Positions 53,985 to 63,555 of a DNA stretch of 64,000 bases are shown in pieces. A program made the translations under genes and the position numbers. The notes below the pieces were generated by a model. That model had not been told where the DNA came from, ran no database searches, and saw only the letters and a program-made list of their open reading frames with translations. This DNA comes from Rhodovulum visakhapatnamense (lineage in GTDB: Bacteria > Pseudomonadota > Alphaproteobacteria > Rhodobacterales > Rhodobacteraceae): NCBI RefSeq assembly GCF_004365965.1, contig NZ_SOEB01000003.1:164322-228321 (forward strand), given 5' to 3'. Numbering within the stretch: the first letter of the stretch is position 1; each line of letters opens with the position of its first letter.

Positions 53985-54407
53985 GATGTCTTCGCCCTGA
54001 GCCCCGGGCCGAAGCGGCCGCCCGCATGTCGCGGCGGCGTCCCGAACCGGCGACGCAGAACTGCGCGCCCCTGGCGGCCTGGCTAGAAGGGGGTCTTTCG
54101 CTTGCGCGCCTCTGTGCCCTTGCGCCCCGCAGGAGCGTCCGGCCACGAGCCCTCGGCGCCCCCTCCGTCCCTTGTGCCAAATACGACCGCCCGAGCCCGC
54201 CTGGCCCGACGCCCGCGGCCGACGATGAAAGCAGATTGTCTGGATGATCGAGGCGCGAGATCCGGGCGCGCGACTGGCCCGCCGCAGGTCTTGCGGGAAG
54301 CCGGTTTCTTCGCAGCCCCCGCCTCCGGGTCCGGCCCGCAAGAGCCGGTGTCGGGCATCTGGAAATCCCCCGCCCGGAATGGCAATGTCGCGCAAAGGGA
54401 ATCCGGT
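53985..54407. other. Gap between the cytochrome pseudogene and trkH
   Basis: About 420 GC-rich bases. The trkH frame is open back to 54102, but these codons show no conserved features. I see no RNA gene or clear promoter. It is the right edge of the accessory block. Confidence 0.4.
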
Positions 54408-55826
54408 TTGAACGTCGTCTTCTTTGCCAACGGGCTTGTGCTTGGGCTGCTGGCTCTGATGTCGGCAACCGTTGCCCTCCTGTACCCGGAAACGCGCGGG
54501 GTCTTCGCCGAGGCCACCTTTCAGCTGGGGCTGACCGGCACGCTGATCGCGGTCGCCTCGCGATCCTCCTTCGAGGCGCTGCGCCTGCCCCATGCCTTCA
54601 TGCTGACGGCCTCGGTCTGGCTGGTCGCGGCCATCGGCGGGGCGGTACCGCTTTATCTGTGGAAGCTCTCGGCGGCGGATGCCTTCTTCGAGGCCATGTC
54701 GGGGATCACCACCACCGGCTCGACGGTGATGACCGGGCTCGACGGCACGCCCAAGGGCATCCTGATGTGGCGCGCGCTGTTGCAGGCGCTGGGGGGCGTC
54801 GGCTTCATCGGCACCGGCATCGCGCTTTTGCCCGTCCTCAAGGTCGGCGGCATGCAGCTTTTCCGCACCGAAAGTTCCGACAAGGGCGAGAAGGAGCTGC
54901 GCAACGCCACCCAGTTCGCGGCGGCGACGCTGCTGGTCTATGTCTCGCTGATGACGCTTTGCGGCGTGCTCTACCGCGCCGGGGGGATGAGCCTGTTCGA
55001 CGCCGTGACCCATGCCATGACCACGCTGTCGACCGGGGGCTATTCGACCCATGACGCGTCCTTCGGGTTCTTCGCCAACCCGTTCCTGCAATGGACCTGC
55101 ACGCTGTTCATGGTGCTCGGCTCGGTGCCCTTCTCGTGGTACATCCGCAGCGTCTATCACGGGAAATTCCGCAGCGAGCAGGTCGGCGCGATGCTCAAGA
55201 CGCTGGCCGCGGTGATCCTGCCGCTGTCGCTGTGGCTGGGCCTGACCTCGGACATGCCGTTCCTCGCGGCGCTGCGGCTGGTGGCCTTCAACGTGGTGTC
55301 GGTGGTCTCGACCACGGGCTATGCGACGACCGATTACACCACATGGGGCCCGGTCGCGGTCTCTGCCTTCGTGATCCTGACGGCGGTCGGCGGCTGTACC
55401 GGCTCGACCGCGGGCGGGGCCAAGGCGATGCGCTGGGTGATCATGTACCGGCTGGTGCGCGAGGGCATCCGGTCGGTGCGCTACCCGCACGGGGTCTATC
55501 GCATCCGTTATGAGGGCCGGGTCATCGACGAGGACATCGTCTCAAGCGTGATCGGCTTCTTCTCGATGTACGCCCTGAGCTTTGCGGTGATCGCGAGCCT
55601 GCTGACGCTTGTCGGGCTCGATGGCGCGACCGCGCTGAGCGGCGCCATCACGGCACTGGCGAATGTCGGCCCGGGCGTCGGCGACATCATCGGGCCGGCG
55701 GGCACCTTTCAGCCGCTGTCGGACAAGGCCAAGACGATCCTGGCCATCGGCATGTATCTGGGGCGGCTCGAGATGCTGACCGTTCTGGTTCTGCTGACGC
55801 CGCGCTTCTGGCGCTCGCTGGCCTGA
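54408..55826 (+). CDS. trkH: Potassium uptake protein TrkH
   Basis: Integral membrane K+ transporter subunit, 472 residues from TTG 54408, which has AAAGGGA seven bases before it and gives the normal TrkH length. The four filter-loop motifs are present: GITTTGSTVMTG, TTLSTGGYSTHD, VSTTGYATTDYTTWG and ALANVGPGVGDI. The conserved VGGCTGSTAGGAKAMRW stretch lies before the last repeat. It normally works with TrkA, which is not in view. It converges on bciA with only eight bases between the stops. Confidence 0.93.
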   Translation: MNVVFFANGLVLGLLALMSATVALLYPETRGVFAEATFQLGLTGTLIAVASRSSFEALRLPHAFMLTASVWLVAAIGGAVPLYLWKLSAADAFFEAMSGITTTGSTVMTGLDGTPKGILMWRALLQALGGVGFIGTGIALLPVLKVGGMQLFRTESSDKGEKELRNATQFAAATLLVYVSLMTLCGVLYRAGGMSLFDAVTHAMTTLSTGGYSTHDASFGFFANPFLQWTCTLFMVLGSVPFSWYIRSVYHGKFRSEQVGAMLKTLAAVILPLSLWLGLTSDMPFLAALRLVAFNVVSVVSTTGYATTDYTTWGPVAVSAFVILTAVGGCTGSTAGGAKAMRWVIMYRLVREGIRSVRYPHGVYRIRYEGRVIDEDIVSSVIGFFSMYALSFAVIASLLTLVGLDGATALSGAITALANVGPGVGDIIGPAGTFQPLSDKAKTILAIGMYLGRLEMLTVLVLLTPRFWRSLA

Positions 55827-55834
55827 GGCGCGGC

Positions 55835-56830
55835 TCAGAACGCCGCGTGTTCGGCCAGATCGGCGCGGTCCTCGCCGCTCACAAGCCGCGCGTAATAGTC
55901 GTAAAGCCGGTCCGATCCGTATTCGGGCGTGGCCTCGGCCTCGTAAAGACCCGTCTCGGGGTTCAGCACCAGCATCGACTCGGTCCCGTAATAACGCCCG
56001 ATCCGCGCGAATTCGGCCTTGTCGCGGAACCGGGGGATAACCCGGCCCAGCGTCGAGAGGATGGCGATGATCGCGTCCATCATCGCCACCGGCACCTCGC
56101 GGAATTTCGGCTCGCGCCCCAGCAGGCGGAACAGTTCCTCGCCCTGATCCCGGGGCGTGATCGCGGGCCCCGGGCCGCCGATGGGCAGAACCCGGTTCTG
56201 CAAGGCCGGATCGTCCAGGCAGTCGGCCATGAAGCGCCCCAGATCGGCATCGCTGATCGGTTTGCAGGCGGTCAGGCGCCCGTCGCCGAAGACAAGGAAG
56301 GGCTTGCCGGCCTTGACCCGCTCGACCTGGCCCGAGAGCGACTTGAAGAAGGCCGTGGGGCGCACGATGGACCATGTCAGGCCCGAGGTCTTCAGTTCGG
56401 CCTCGAAGGCCAGCTTGGCCTGCTGGAAGGCAAGGGTCGGCTTCTGCACGCAGATCGCGGACAGAAGCACCGCCTGGCTCACCCCGGCGGCGCGGGCCGC
56501 CTGCAGCGCATCGGACTGCGCCTTGTGGTCGATGGCCCAGGCATCGCGCGGCGTGCCGGTGCGCGAGGCAAGGCAGGAGACCAGCGCATCGAACCGCTCG
56601 CAGCGGAACCCGTCGCGGGCCAGCGAAGCGGGATCGGTGACATCGCCGGTGCGGACGGTGACCCCGGCGGACAGCCCGCGCCCCGGATCGTCCCCGGCGC
56701 GCGGCCGCACGAAACAGACCACCTCATGGCCCCGCGCCAGCAGCGCCTGGGCGGTGGCGCGGCCGATGGTGCCGGTCGCGCCCAGCAGAAAGACCCGCCG
56801 GGGCCGGGGCGACAGCGCGGTATCGGTCAT
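55835..56830 (-). CDS. bciA: 3,8-Divinyl (proto)chlorophyllide a 8-vinyl reductase
   Basis: Protein of 331 residues of the BciA type, which reduces the 8-vinyl group with NADPH in bacteriochlorophyll synthesis. The NAD(P) fold starts RRVFLLGATGTIGRATAQAL. The family-specific phrases are SAICVQKPTLAFQQAKLAFE, LTWSIVRPTAFFKSLSGQVE, and PFLVFGDGRLTACKPISDAD. Its presence indicates a phototroph. It lies outside any photosynthesis gene cluster, next to ilvD and trkH, as is common for bciA. Confidence 0.9.
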   Translation of the reverse strand: MTDTALSPRPRRVFLLGATGTIGRATAQALLARGHEVVCFVRPRAGDDPGRGLSAGVTVRTGDVTDPASLARDGFRCERFDALVSCLASRTGTPRDAWAIDHKAQSDALQAARAAGVSQAVLLSAICVQKPTLAFQQAKLAFEAELKTSGLTWSIVRPTAFFKSLSGQVERVKAGKPFLVFGDGRLTACKPISDADLGRFMADCLDDPALQNRVLPIGGPGPAITPRDQGEELFRLLGREPKFREVPVAMMDAIIAILSTLGRVIPRFRDKAEFARIGRYYGTESMLVLNPETGLYEAEATPEYGSDRLYDYYARLVSGEDRADLAEHAAF

Positions 56831-56922
56831 GGTCTCGGCTCCTTGGCAACTGATCTGGCGCAGAGCCTAAGGCCCTGCACCCGCTGGCGAAAACGAGGCG
56901 CGGCGTCGCGCCTCTCTGCCGA

Positions 56923-58761
56923 TTATTCCGGAACGATCCGGACCGCGCCCTTGTCGGCCGAAGCCGCGAAATGGGCATAGGCTTTCAGCGCCTGCGAGAC
57001 ATGGCGCTTGCGCGGCGCAGCCGGTTTCCAGCCTTTCGCCTCCTGCGCGGCGCGGCGGGCGGCCAGCTCCTCCTCGGAGACCGCGAGGTTGATCGACCGG
57101 TTCGGAATGTCGATCTCGATCAGATCGCCGTCCTGCACCAGACCGATGGTGCCGCCCGAAGCCGCCTCGGGCGAGGCATGCCCGATCGACAGCCCCGACG
57201 TGCCGCCCGAAAACCGCCCGTCGGTGATCAGCGCACAGGCTTTTCCCAGGCCCTTCGATTTCAGATAGGAGGTCGGGTACAGCATCTCCTGCATGCCCGG
57301 CCCGCCCTTCGGCCCCTCATAGCGGATCACCACCACATCGCCCGCCTCGACCTTGCCGGTCAGGATGCCCGACACGGCAGCGTCCTGGCTTTCATAGACC
57401 TTCGCGGGCCCCGAGAAAACGAGGATCGAGTCATCGACGCCCGCCGTCTTCACGATGCAGCCGTCGAGCGCGATATTGCCCTTCAGGACCGCAAGTCCGC
57501 CATCCTTCGAGAACGGCGTCTCGACCGAGCGGATCACGCCGCCTGTCCGGTCGGTGTCGAGCGAGGGCCATGTCGCGGACTGGCTGAACGCCTCCTGCGA
57601 GGGCACGCCGCCGGGGGCCGCCAGGAAAAGCTCGCGCGCCTCGGGATCGTTCGACCGGCCGATATCCCATTTGTCGATGGCCGCGCCCAGCGTCGGTTCG
57701 TGCACCGTGGCGCAGTCCCGGTCGATCAGCCCGCCGCGGTCCAGTTCGCCCAGGATCGCCATGATCCCGCCCGCGCGGTGCACGTCCTCGACATGGACAT
57801 TGGCGGTGTTGGGCGCGACCTTGCACAGGCAGGGCACCTTGCGCGACAGCGCGTCGATGTCGTCCATGGTGAAATCGACGCCCCCCTCCTGCGCGGCGGC
57901 GAGGATATGCAGCACCGTGTTGGTCGACCCGCCCATCGCGATATCAAGCGCCATGGCGTTGCAGAACGCGGCCTTCGTCGCGATCGAGCGCGGCAGCACG
58001 CTGGCATCGTCCTGCTCATAGTACCGCTTGCACATCTCGACCGCACGGCGGCCGGCTTCCAGGAACAGTTCCTTGCGGAAGGCATGCGTCGCCAGCGTCG
58101 AGCCGTTGCCGGGCAGCGACAGGCCCAGCGCCTCGGTCAGGCAGTTCATCGAGTTCGCCGTGAACATGCCCGAACAGGACCCGCAGGTCGGACAGGCGGC
58201 GGCTTCGATCTTGGCCAGATCCTCGTCCGACACCTTGTCGTCGGCGGCCGCGACCATGGCGTCGATCAGGTCCAGCGACACCACGCGCCCGTCGCCCAGC
58301 GTGACCTTGCCCGCCTCCATCGGCCCGCCCGAGACGAAGATCGCGGGAATGTTCAGCCGCATCGCCGCCATCAGCATGCCGGGGGTGATCTTGTCGCAAT
58401 TCGAGATGCAGATCATCGCATCGGCGCAATGCGCGTTGACCATGTATTCCACGGAATCCGCGATCAGTTCCCGCGAGGGCAGCGAATACAGCATCCCGTC
58501 ATGGCCCATCGCGATGCCGTCATCGACGGCGATGGTGTCGAATTCCTTGGCGATGCCGCCCGCCGCCTCGACCTCGCGGGCGACCATCTGGCCCAGATCC
58601 TTGAGGTGCACATGGCCCGGCACGAACTGGGTGAAGGAGTTCACGATGGCGATGATCGGCTTGCCGAAATCGCCCTCCTTCACGCCGGTGGCGCGCCAGA
58701 GACCGCGGGCGCCGGCCATGTTGCGGCCATGGGTGCTGGTACGGGAACGGTATGCGGGCAT
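56923..58761 (-). CDS. ilvD: Dihydroxy-acid dehydratase
   Basis: Fe-S dehydratase of 612 residues, third step of valine and isoleucine synthesis. It begins [20 protein letters not shown]; cluster ligands lie in [12 protein letters not shown] and [18 protein letters not shown]. The substrate motif [16 protein letters not shown] and the [18 protein letters not shown] segment are conserved. The cysteine pattern and the E. coli-like length (about 616) point to the 4Fe-4S form. It is transcribed towards bciA with a 90-base gap. Confidence 0.96.
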   Translation of the reverse strand: MPAYRSRTSTHGRNMAGARGLWRATGVKEGDFGKPIIAIVNSFTQFVPGHVHLKDLGQMVAREVEAAGGIAKEFDTIAVDDGIAMGHDGMLYSLPSRELIADSVEYMVNAHCADAMICISNCDKITPGMLMAAMRLNIPAIFVSGGPMEAGKVTLGDGRVVSLDLIDAMVAAADDKVSDEDLAKIEAAACPTCGSCSGMFTANSMNCLTEALGLSLPGNGSTLATHAFRKELFLEAGRRAVEMCKRYYEQDDASVLPRSIATKAAFCNAMALDIAMGGSTNTVLHILAAAQEGGVDFTMDDIDALSRKVPCLCKVAPNTANVHVEDVHRAGGIMAILGELDRGGLIDRDCATVHEPTLGAAIDKWDIGRSNDPEARELFLAAPGGVPSQEAFSQSATWPSLDTDRTGGVIRSVETPFSKDGGLAVLKGNIALDGCIVKTAGVDDSILVFSGPAKVYESQDAAVSGILTGKVEAGDVVVIRYEGPKGGPGMQEMLYPTSYLKSKGLGKACALITDGRFSGGTSGLSIGHASPEAASGGTIGLVQDGDLIEIDIPNRSINLAVSEEELAARRAAQEAKGWKPAAPRKRHVSQALKAYAHFAASADKGAVRIVPE

Positions 58762-58866
58762 GTCGTGACTTTCCGGCTGGCAATTCTTCGCGGTGACGAG
58801 TGCGCCCTGCGCGCGAGAAAATCAACCTTTCATTGGGCGGGGCGGCCATGGCAGAGTGGCGCCGCA

Positions 58867-59256
58867 ATGATTTCCGCGCTCGATCATCTGGTGCTGACCA
58901 CCGCCAACGAAGAGGCCTGTCTGGCCTTCTATGTGGAGGGTCTGGGCCTTCGGCTGGAAACCTTCGGCGCGGGGCGCAAGGCGCTGTGCTTCGGGCGTCA
59001 GAAGATCAACATCCACGTCAAGGGCCACGAGTTCGAGCCCAAGGCGCATCTGCCGGTGCCGGGCGCGCTCGATCTGTGCTTTCTGGCCGACCGGCCGCTT
59101 GACGAGGTGATCGCGGCGCTGGCCGCGCGCGGCCTCCGCCCGGTCGAGGGGCCGGTGGCGCGCACCGGGGCGACCGGGCCGATCCGGTCGATCTATCTGC
59201 GCGACCCGGACCTGAACCTGATCGAGATTTCGGAACCCGCCTGCCCCCCCGCCTAG
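58867..59256 (+). CDS. VOC-superfamily protein (glyoxalase/dioxygenase fold)
   Basis: Protein of 129 residues with the paired beta-alpha-beta-beta-beta modules: ISALDHLVLTTANEEACLAF, then KINIHVKGHEFEPK, and the second half SIYLRDPDLNLIEISEP with the metal-ligand Glu. His in the first strand and Glu in the last fit a mononuclear metal site. The substrate is not assignable; the family includes small-molecule-modifying enzymes and orphan proteins. ATG 58867 is the family-typical start. Its stop codon sits in CTAG, shared with the convergent modD. Confidence 0.88.
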   Translation: MISALDHLVLTTANEEACLAFYVEGLGLRLETFGAGRKALCFGRQKINIHVKGHEFEPKAHLPVPGALDLCFLADRPLDEVIAALAARGLRPVEGPVARTGATGPIRSIYLRDPDLNLIEISEPACPPA

Positions 59257-60092
59257 CCCGCCTCGTAGACCAGCTCGATCTCGGCCGGAAGCGCGTGATA
59301 GGGCGCCGAGGTGACCAGGGCATGAATACCGCTTGTCGCGTAGGCCGGGGCGGCCTCGGCGGGGATCGGCCCGGCGGCCAGGACCTCGCCCGGCCAGCCC
59401 GGTCCCAGCGCGCGCAAGGTGGCGGCGACCGCATCGGGCGCCATCCGGGTCAACAGAAGGATGTCGGCACCGAAGCCCGCGGCCTCCAGCGCCTCGTCGC
59501 GGTCGCGCACCTCGACCGCGACCCGCGCGGCTGGCGCCGCCAGCCGCCGGCCCGCGATCCGGTCGGTCAGCGTCTCGGCGCCGCCAAGCGCGCGGCATTC
59601 GGCCAGCACCAGCGCCGCATCGGGCTGCAGCGCCGGGTGGATCGCAGCGCCCCCCGCCGCCACGGCCTTCAGCGCCAGCGGCCGCGCGCCGGGGATGGCC
59701 TTGCGGGGACAGGCAACCGCCACCGCGGGATTGGCCCGGCGCACGGCCTGAACGATGCGCGCGGCGCTGTCGGCGACACCCGAGGCCCATTCCAGCAGGG
59801 TCTGCACCGCCTGCGCGGCCCGCACCAGCGCCTCGGCCGGCCCCCGCGCCGCGATCAGCAGATCGCCGGGCCGCACCCGCGTTCCGCTTTCGGCGGCAAT
59901 ATCCGCGGCACAGCCCAGCAGCGCGAACATCCGCGCGGCCTCTTCGGTGCCGCAAATCGTACCGCTGCGTCGGGCCCGCATCGCGACCGAGGTCATCCGG
60001 CCCGGCCGGTCCGCCCCGTTGCCGACAGAAAGCGCGGCGGTCGTCTCCCGTTTCAAGAGGCAGGCGAGGGCTGTATCGTCAAGCAGCAGCAT
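59253..60092 (-). CDS. modD: ModD protein (nicotinate-nucleotide pyrophosphorylase-like)
   Basis: Protein of 279 residues related to quinolinate phosphoribosyltransferase. It shows LLEWASGVADSAARIVQAVR, VACPRKAIPGARPLALKAVA and GGAAIHPALQPDAALVLAEC. The first replaces the T-S-G-I-A-T stretch of NadC, and the pattern (LLLLDDTALACLLKRETT at the N-terminus) is that of ModD, known from molybdenum-transport and alternative-nitrogenase regions of Rhodobacter. The function is unproven. Here it stands alone, without modABC, but in a genome with nif genes. Confidence 0.82.
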   Translation of the reverse strand: MLLLDDTALACLLKRETTAALSVGNGADRPGRMTSVAMRARRSGTICGTEEAARMFALLGCAADIAAESGTRVRPGDLLIAARGPAEALVRAAQAVQTLLEWASGVADSAARIVQAVRRANPAVAVACPRKAIPGARPLALKAVAAGGAAIHPALQPDAALVLAECRALGGAETLTDRIAGRRLAAPAARVAVEVRDRDEALEAAGFGADILLLTRMAPDAVAATLRALGPGWPGEVLAAGPIPAEAAPAYATSGIHALVTSAPYHALPAEIELVYEAG

Positions 60093-60458
60093 CTGGGTCC
60101 GATCCTTCCGTTGCGCGGCATCGGGGCGTCGCTCGGTCCGGCGGACACCGGGCGTCGCACCCCTCGTTATATATCAAAAGTTCACATCGAAGACAAAGCA
60201 CGTCGCGTGCCAAGTTATAAAGTTCTGTTTTTAAATAATTTTACTTCCGCTCGGTCGGGGCCCGAACACGACTTGTCGGATTGACAACACAGGCCGGGCC
60301 GCAAGCTGCGGCCAGATTGCCCGCCCGATTTCCCGCCCGATTTCCGGCCCGATTTCCGGCCCGGAGGGACCGTGAATCCCCCACTTTGGAATGCGGAAAC
60401 TCTTTGCTACCATGGCCCGGTTAACCTAACGGCAAGACGTGTTGCCTAACTCTGGCGG
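60093..60458. other. Intergenic region upstream of the sensor kinase
   Basis: About 365 bases. The left part (60165-60245) is AT-rich, including a run of about 15 bases around TTTTTAAATAATTTTA, and probably holds a promoter. The right part has a 12-base tandem repeat (60323-60358) and a short AT-rich leader before the kinase start. Confidence 0.5.
60323..60358. repeat. 12-base tandem repeat, three copies of GCCCGATTTCC(C/G)
   Basis: Three head-to-tail 12-base units, differing only in the last base of the first, followed by a partial fourth (GCCCGGA). The repeat is in the leader region of the sensor kinase gene and could be a multi-copy binding site or a slippage product. Confidence 0.85.
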
Positions 60459-63233
60459 ATGGAGAGAAGGTCGGAGACCAAATTGGAACGTCGGGATTCA
60501 GGTTCGGCGATCTGGCGAGGCGCGTGGGCACTTGTTGCGGGGGTTCTTTGTCTCGTAGCCTGTCTTCCGCCCCCCCTGTCCGCGCAGACGGCCCAGCAGA
60601 CCGCCCCCGCAGCCGCGTCGGCGCCGATCGTGGCGGGATGGCTCGAGAATGCCCCCTTCGGCCAGATCGGCGACGATGGCGAAGCGACCGGGTTCTCGGC
60701 GGCCGTGGTCCGGGCCCTGTCCGAGACCATGGGCGTGCCCGTCGAGCTTCGGCGCTTCGACGGTCTTCAACCGCGGATCCGGGCCCAGATCGACGGCGAA
60801 ACCACGCTGATGACTGCCATCGCGCGCCTTCCCGCGCTGGAAGCAACCAACCTCTTCTCGAAACCGGTCGGGCGGACCGAGGTCCGGCTTTTCGTCCGCA
60901 TCGAGAACAACGCCAACCCGGACTTCGTGACCCCGGTGAACAAGCGCATCGGCACGGTCCGGCAATTTGCGGGGTCGGGGTCGTCCGAGTTGCTGGACCG
61001 CAACCGGCCCGTGGTCTTCGAGAACGCCGATGCCCTGCTGATCCGGCTTCTTTCGGGCGAGATCGACGGCGCCCTGCTGGCCGAGGACTGGATGGCCGGA
61101 CTGGCCCATGGCGTCCGGCTGGACAACCGGATTGCCGCCGTCGGACCGCCCGTCAAGCCGATCGAGCGGGTCATCGCCATCCATAAAAGCCGCGCCGATC
61201 TGCTTGGCCCGATCAACGCCGCCATCGACACGCTCGAAGCCAACGGAACGCTCGCCGCTTTGCGGCGGCAGTGGTTCGTCGATCCGCCGCCGCCCCTGCC
61301 CGAGGTGTTGACCGTGGGCGTCGTGAACCTGCCGCCCTTCACGCAGGTCAATGACGACGGATCGACCACCGGCTTTGCGGTCGAGGTGATCCGCGATCTG
61401 GGCAAGCTGCTGGGGCTTCAGCTGCAATTCGTGCCCGTTCCGCCCGAAGTCTGGGCCAAGGGTCCGCAGGGCGGCATCGACATCCTGCCCCTGGTCGGCA
61501 TCACCCCGGAACGCAGGGAGAGAATGGATTTTGCGCTGCCGATCCAGGCCATCGATATCGGCGTCTTCGTCCGCAGCGACAGCCGGGACCTGTTCGACGG
61601 GCTGGCCAATGCGCGGGTCGGCGCCTGGGGGGCCGGGGTCTCGGTCGCGGTCGCCCGCCGCCATTCCAGCGACGTCCAGCGTTTCGAAACCTATGCCGAA
61701 CTGGTAACGGCGCTGCTGGACGGCCGGATCGATGCGATCCTGGTCGAAAGCACCGCACTCCGCCGCACCCTGTCCGAGATGCATCGCGAGGACCGGGTCG
61801 TTCAGGTCGACTATCCGCTGGAAACGACCTATCTGGCGCCGGCACTGCGGCGGGGCCTGCCCTCGATCCGCGAGGCCCTGAACCTGGTGATGCCCGGCTA
61901 TATGGCCTCGCAGCGCTATCAGGATCTGCGCGCCGCCTGGCTCGAGCCCCGGGGGTTCTGGACGGAAGGCCGCGTGCTGTCGCTGCTGGCCGCGATCTGC
62001 GGCGTGGCGGTTCTCGCGCTGGGCTATATCCCGTTTCAGCGCCACCGCATCCAGCAAGAGCGCCTGCGCTTCACCGCCAGCATGATCGAGCGGATTCCGC
62101 TGGGTATTCTGATGGTCGCCCCGAACGGCCGGATCGAGTTCGCCAATACCGCCGCCCGCGCGATCAGCCCCTCGGGCCCGGAGCTGATCCGCGAAGGCGC
62201 GGTCTATCGCGAGGTGGTCAGCGCGCTGATCGAGGCCGATGCCGCCCATTGGGGCACCAAATCCCCCGCCGCGCTGGCCGCAGGCCTGTCGGGTCCCGCC
62301 CTGACCGACGGCTATTCCTACGAGTTCCGCACCACGTCGGGGCAAAGCTACCGCTGGTCGAGCTTTGCCCTGACCGGCGGGTCGATCCTGGTCATGGTGC
62401 TGAACGTCACCCGCGAACGCAGGCACCTGGCCGAGATCGAGACGCTGAACGCCGAGCTGCGCGACCAGATCGCCATTGTCGAGCGGACCAATTCGGAACT
62501 GCGCGATTTCGCCTATGCCACCTCGCATGATCTCAAGTCGCCGATCAGCACGCTGAGGCTGATCGCCGACGCCCTGACCGACTCGATTGTCGGAAAGCTC
62601 CCGGAAGACGATGTGCAGCTGGTGACGGACATGAAGGAAATTCTCGAACGCATGGGCCGGATGATCAGCGACGTTCTGGACTACACGCGCGCGGTCGGCG
62701 GCGAGGCCACAGTCGAACCGGTCGATCTGTGCCAGGTGGCGGCCGACGTGCTTCAGGACCTGACCGCTGACATCGCCGCCAGCGGCGCCGAGATCCGAGT
62801 CGGGGCCCTGCCAGGCCTCGTGGGCAATTCGCGTCAACTGCATCAATTGTTGCAAAACCTCGTCGGTAACGCGATCAAGTTTCACCGCCCCGGAGTGCCG
62901 CCCCGAATCGAGATAGAGCCGGTGGCGGCGCCGGACGGAATGGTCGCGTTTTCCGTTTCGGATCGGGGGATTGGGATCGACCCGAAATTCCATCGCCGGA
63001 TCTTTCAGGTTTTCACCCGCCTCAATGACACCGAATTGTATCCCGGCAGCGGACTGGGCCTTGCCATTTGTCAAAGAGTCAGCCTCAATCATGGTGGACG
63101 CATTGTGGTACAGTCCGCACCCGAGAATGGCAGCTGCTTCACGATCTTCCTCAAGGAGAAGAACGGTGATCAACACGCTCATGATGGTCGACGATTGCCG
63201 GTTCGAACGGAAGATGGTAAAGCGGCTTATTAA
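60459..63233 (+). CDS. Sensor histidine kinase with two periplasmic solute-binding domains
   Basis: Protein of 924 residues. An N-terminal hydrophobic segment (about 20-42) is a signal or anchor. Two family-3 solute-binding (amino-acid-binding-like) domains follow, about 55-270 and 283-500 (TVGVVNLPPFTQVNDDGSTT; WAKGPQGGIDILPLVGITPE). Then come one membrane helix (about 505-527) and a PAS-like domain (RIPLGILMVAPNGRIEFANT). A coiled-coil segment leads to HisKA with phospho-acceptor His 690 (YATSHDLKSPIS) and the ATPase boxes (NLVGNAIKFH, DRGIGIDP, SGLGLAICQR). It resembles BvgS/EvgS-like sensors but lacks their receiver and HPt domains. The 3' end overlaps the response regulator gene by 68 bases. 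Confidence 0.9.
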   Translation: MERRSETKLERRDSGSAIWRGAWALVAGVLCLVACLPPPLSAQTAQQTAPAAASAPIVAGWLENAPFGQIGDDGEATGFSAAVVRALSETMGVPVELRRFDGLQPRIRAQIDGETTLMTAIARLPALEATNLFSKPVGRTEVRLFVRIENNANPDFVTPVNKRIGTVRQFAGSGSSELLDRNRPVVFENADALLIRLLSGEIDGALLAEDWMAGLAHGVRLDNRIAAVGPPVKPIERVIAIHKSRADLLGPINAAIDTLEANGTLAALRRQWFVDPPPPLPEVLTVGVVNLPPFTQVNDDGSTTGFAVEVIRDLGKLLGLQLQFVPVPPEVWAKGPQGGIDILPLVGITPERRERMDFALPIQAIDIGVFVRSDSRDLFDGLANARVGAWGAGVSVAVARRHSSDVQRFETYAELVTALLDGRIDAILVESTALRRTLSEMHREDRVVQVDYPLETTYLAPALRRGLPSIREALNLVMPGYMASQRYQDLRAAWLEPRGFWTEGRVLSLLAAICGVAVLALGYIPFQRHRIQQERLRFTASMIERIPLGILMVAPNGRIEFANTAARAISPSGPELIREGAVYREVVSALIEADAAHWGTKSPAALAAGLSGPALTDGYSYEFRTTSGQSYRWSSFALTGGSILVMVLNVTRERRHLAEIETLNAELRDQIAIVERTNSELRDFAYATSHDLKSPISTLRLIADALTDSIVGKLPEDDVQLVTDMKEILERMGRMISDVLDYTRAVGGEATVEPVDLCQVAADVLQDLTADIAASGAEIRVGALPGLVGNSRQLHQLLQNLVGNAIKFHRPGVPPRIEIEPVAAPDGMVAFSVSDRGIGIDPKFHRRIFQVFTRLNDTELYPGSGLGLAICQRVSLNHGGRIVVQSAPENGSCFTIFLKEKNGDQHAHDGRRLPVRTEDGKAAY

Positions 63234-63555
63234 TAAAACCGGCCTCGTCGACAGGATGCTTGAATTCGGCATGGCCGAGGACGCGATCCATTTCCTGCGC
63301 GCCCCGGATTGCCCCAAGATTGACGCCCTCATTATCGACATAAACATGCCGCGCATGAACGGGTTCGAGTTTCTCGAAGAAATTGCCGAGGACTGGCCGG
63401 ATCATCTGAAGGGGTCAGTGGTGGTCATCCTGACCAGTTCGGAATGCGAGGCCGATGTCGAGCGGGCGGAAAGTTATCCCGTCGTACGCAGCTTTCTGCG
63501 AAAACCGATCGGCGAAGCCGAAATCGCCCGGCTCGACACGCTGGTCAATTCCTGA
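63166..63555 (+). CDS. Single-domain response regulator
   Basis: Receiver protein of 129 residues without an output domain. GTG 63166 has AAGGAG seven bases before it, inside the 3' end of the kinase gene. The acidic pair is in MMVDDCRFERK, the phospho-acceptor is Asp 58 (LIIDINMPRMNGFEFL), and the conserved Thr/Ser (VILTSSE) and Lys (FLRKPIG) are present. It should be phosphorylated by the overlapping kinase; the absence of an output domain suggests a relay or CheY-like role acting on another protein. Confidence 0.88.
   Translation: MINTLMMVDDCRFERKMVKRLINKTGLVDRMLEFGMAEDAIHFLRAPDCPKIDALIIDINMPRMNGFEFLEEIAEDWPDHLKGSVVVILTSSECEADVERAESYPVVRSFLRKPIGEAEIARLDTLVNS

Noticed and set aside
56971-59256. 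A plus-strand frame of 761 codons across ilvD leading into the VOC gene
   Set aside because: ilvD on the minus strand is unmistakable; only the last 129 codons, from ATG 58867, form a real protein.
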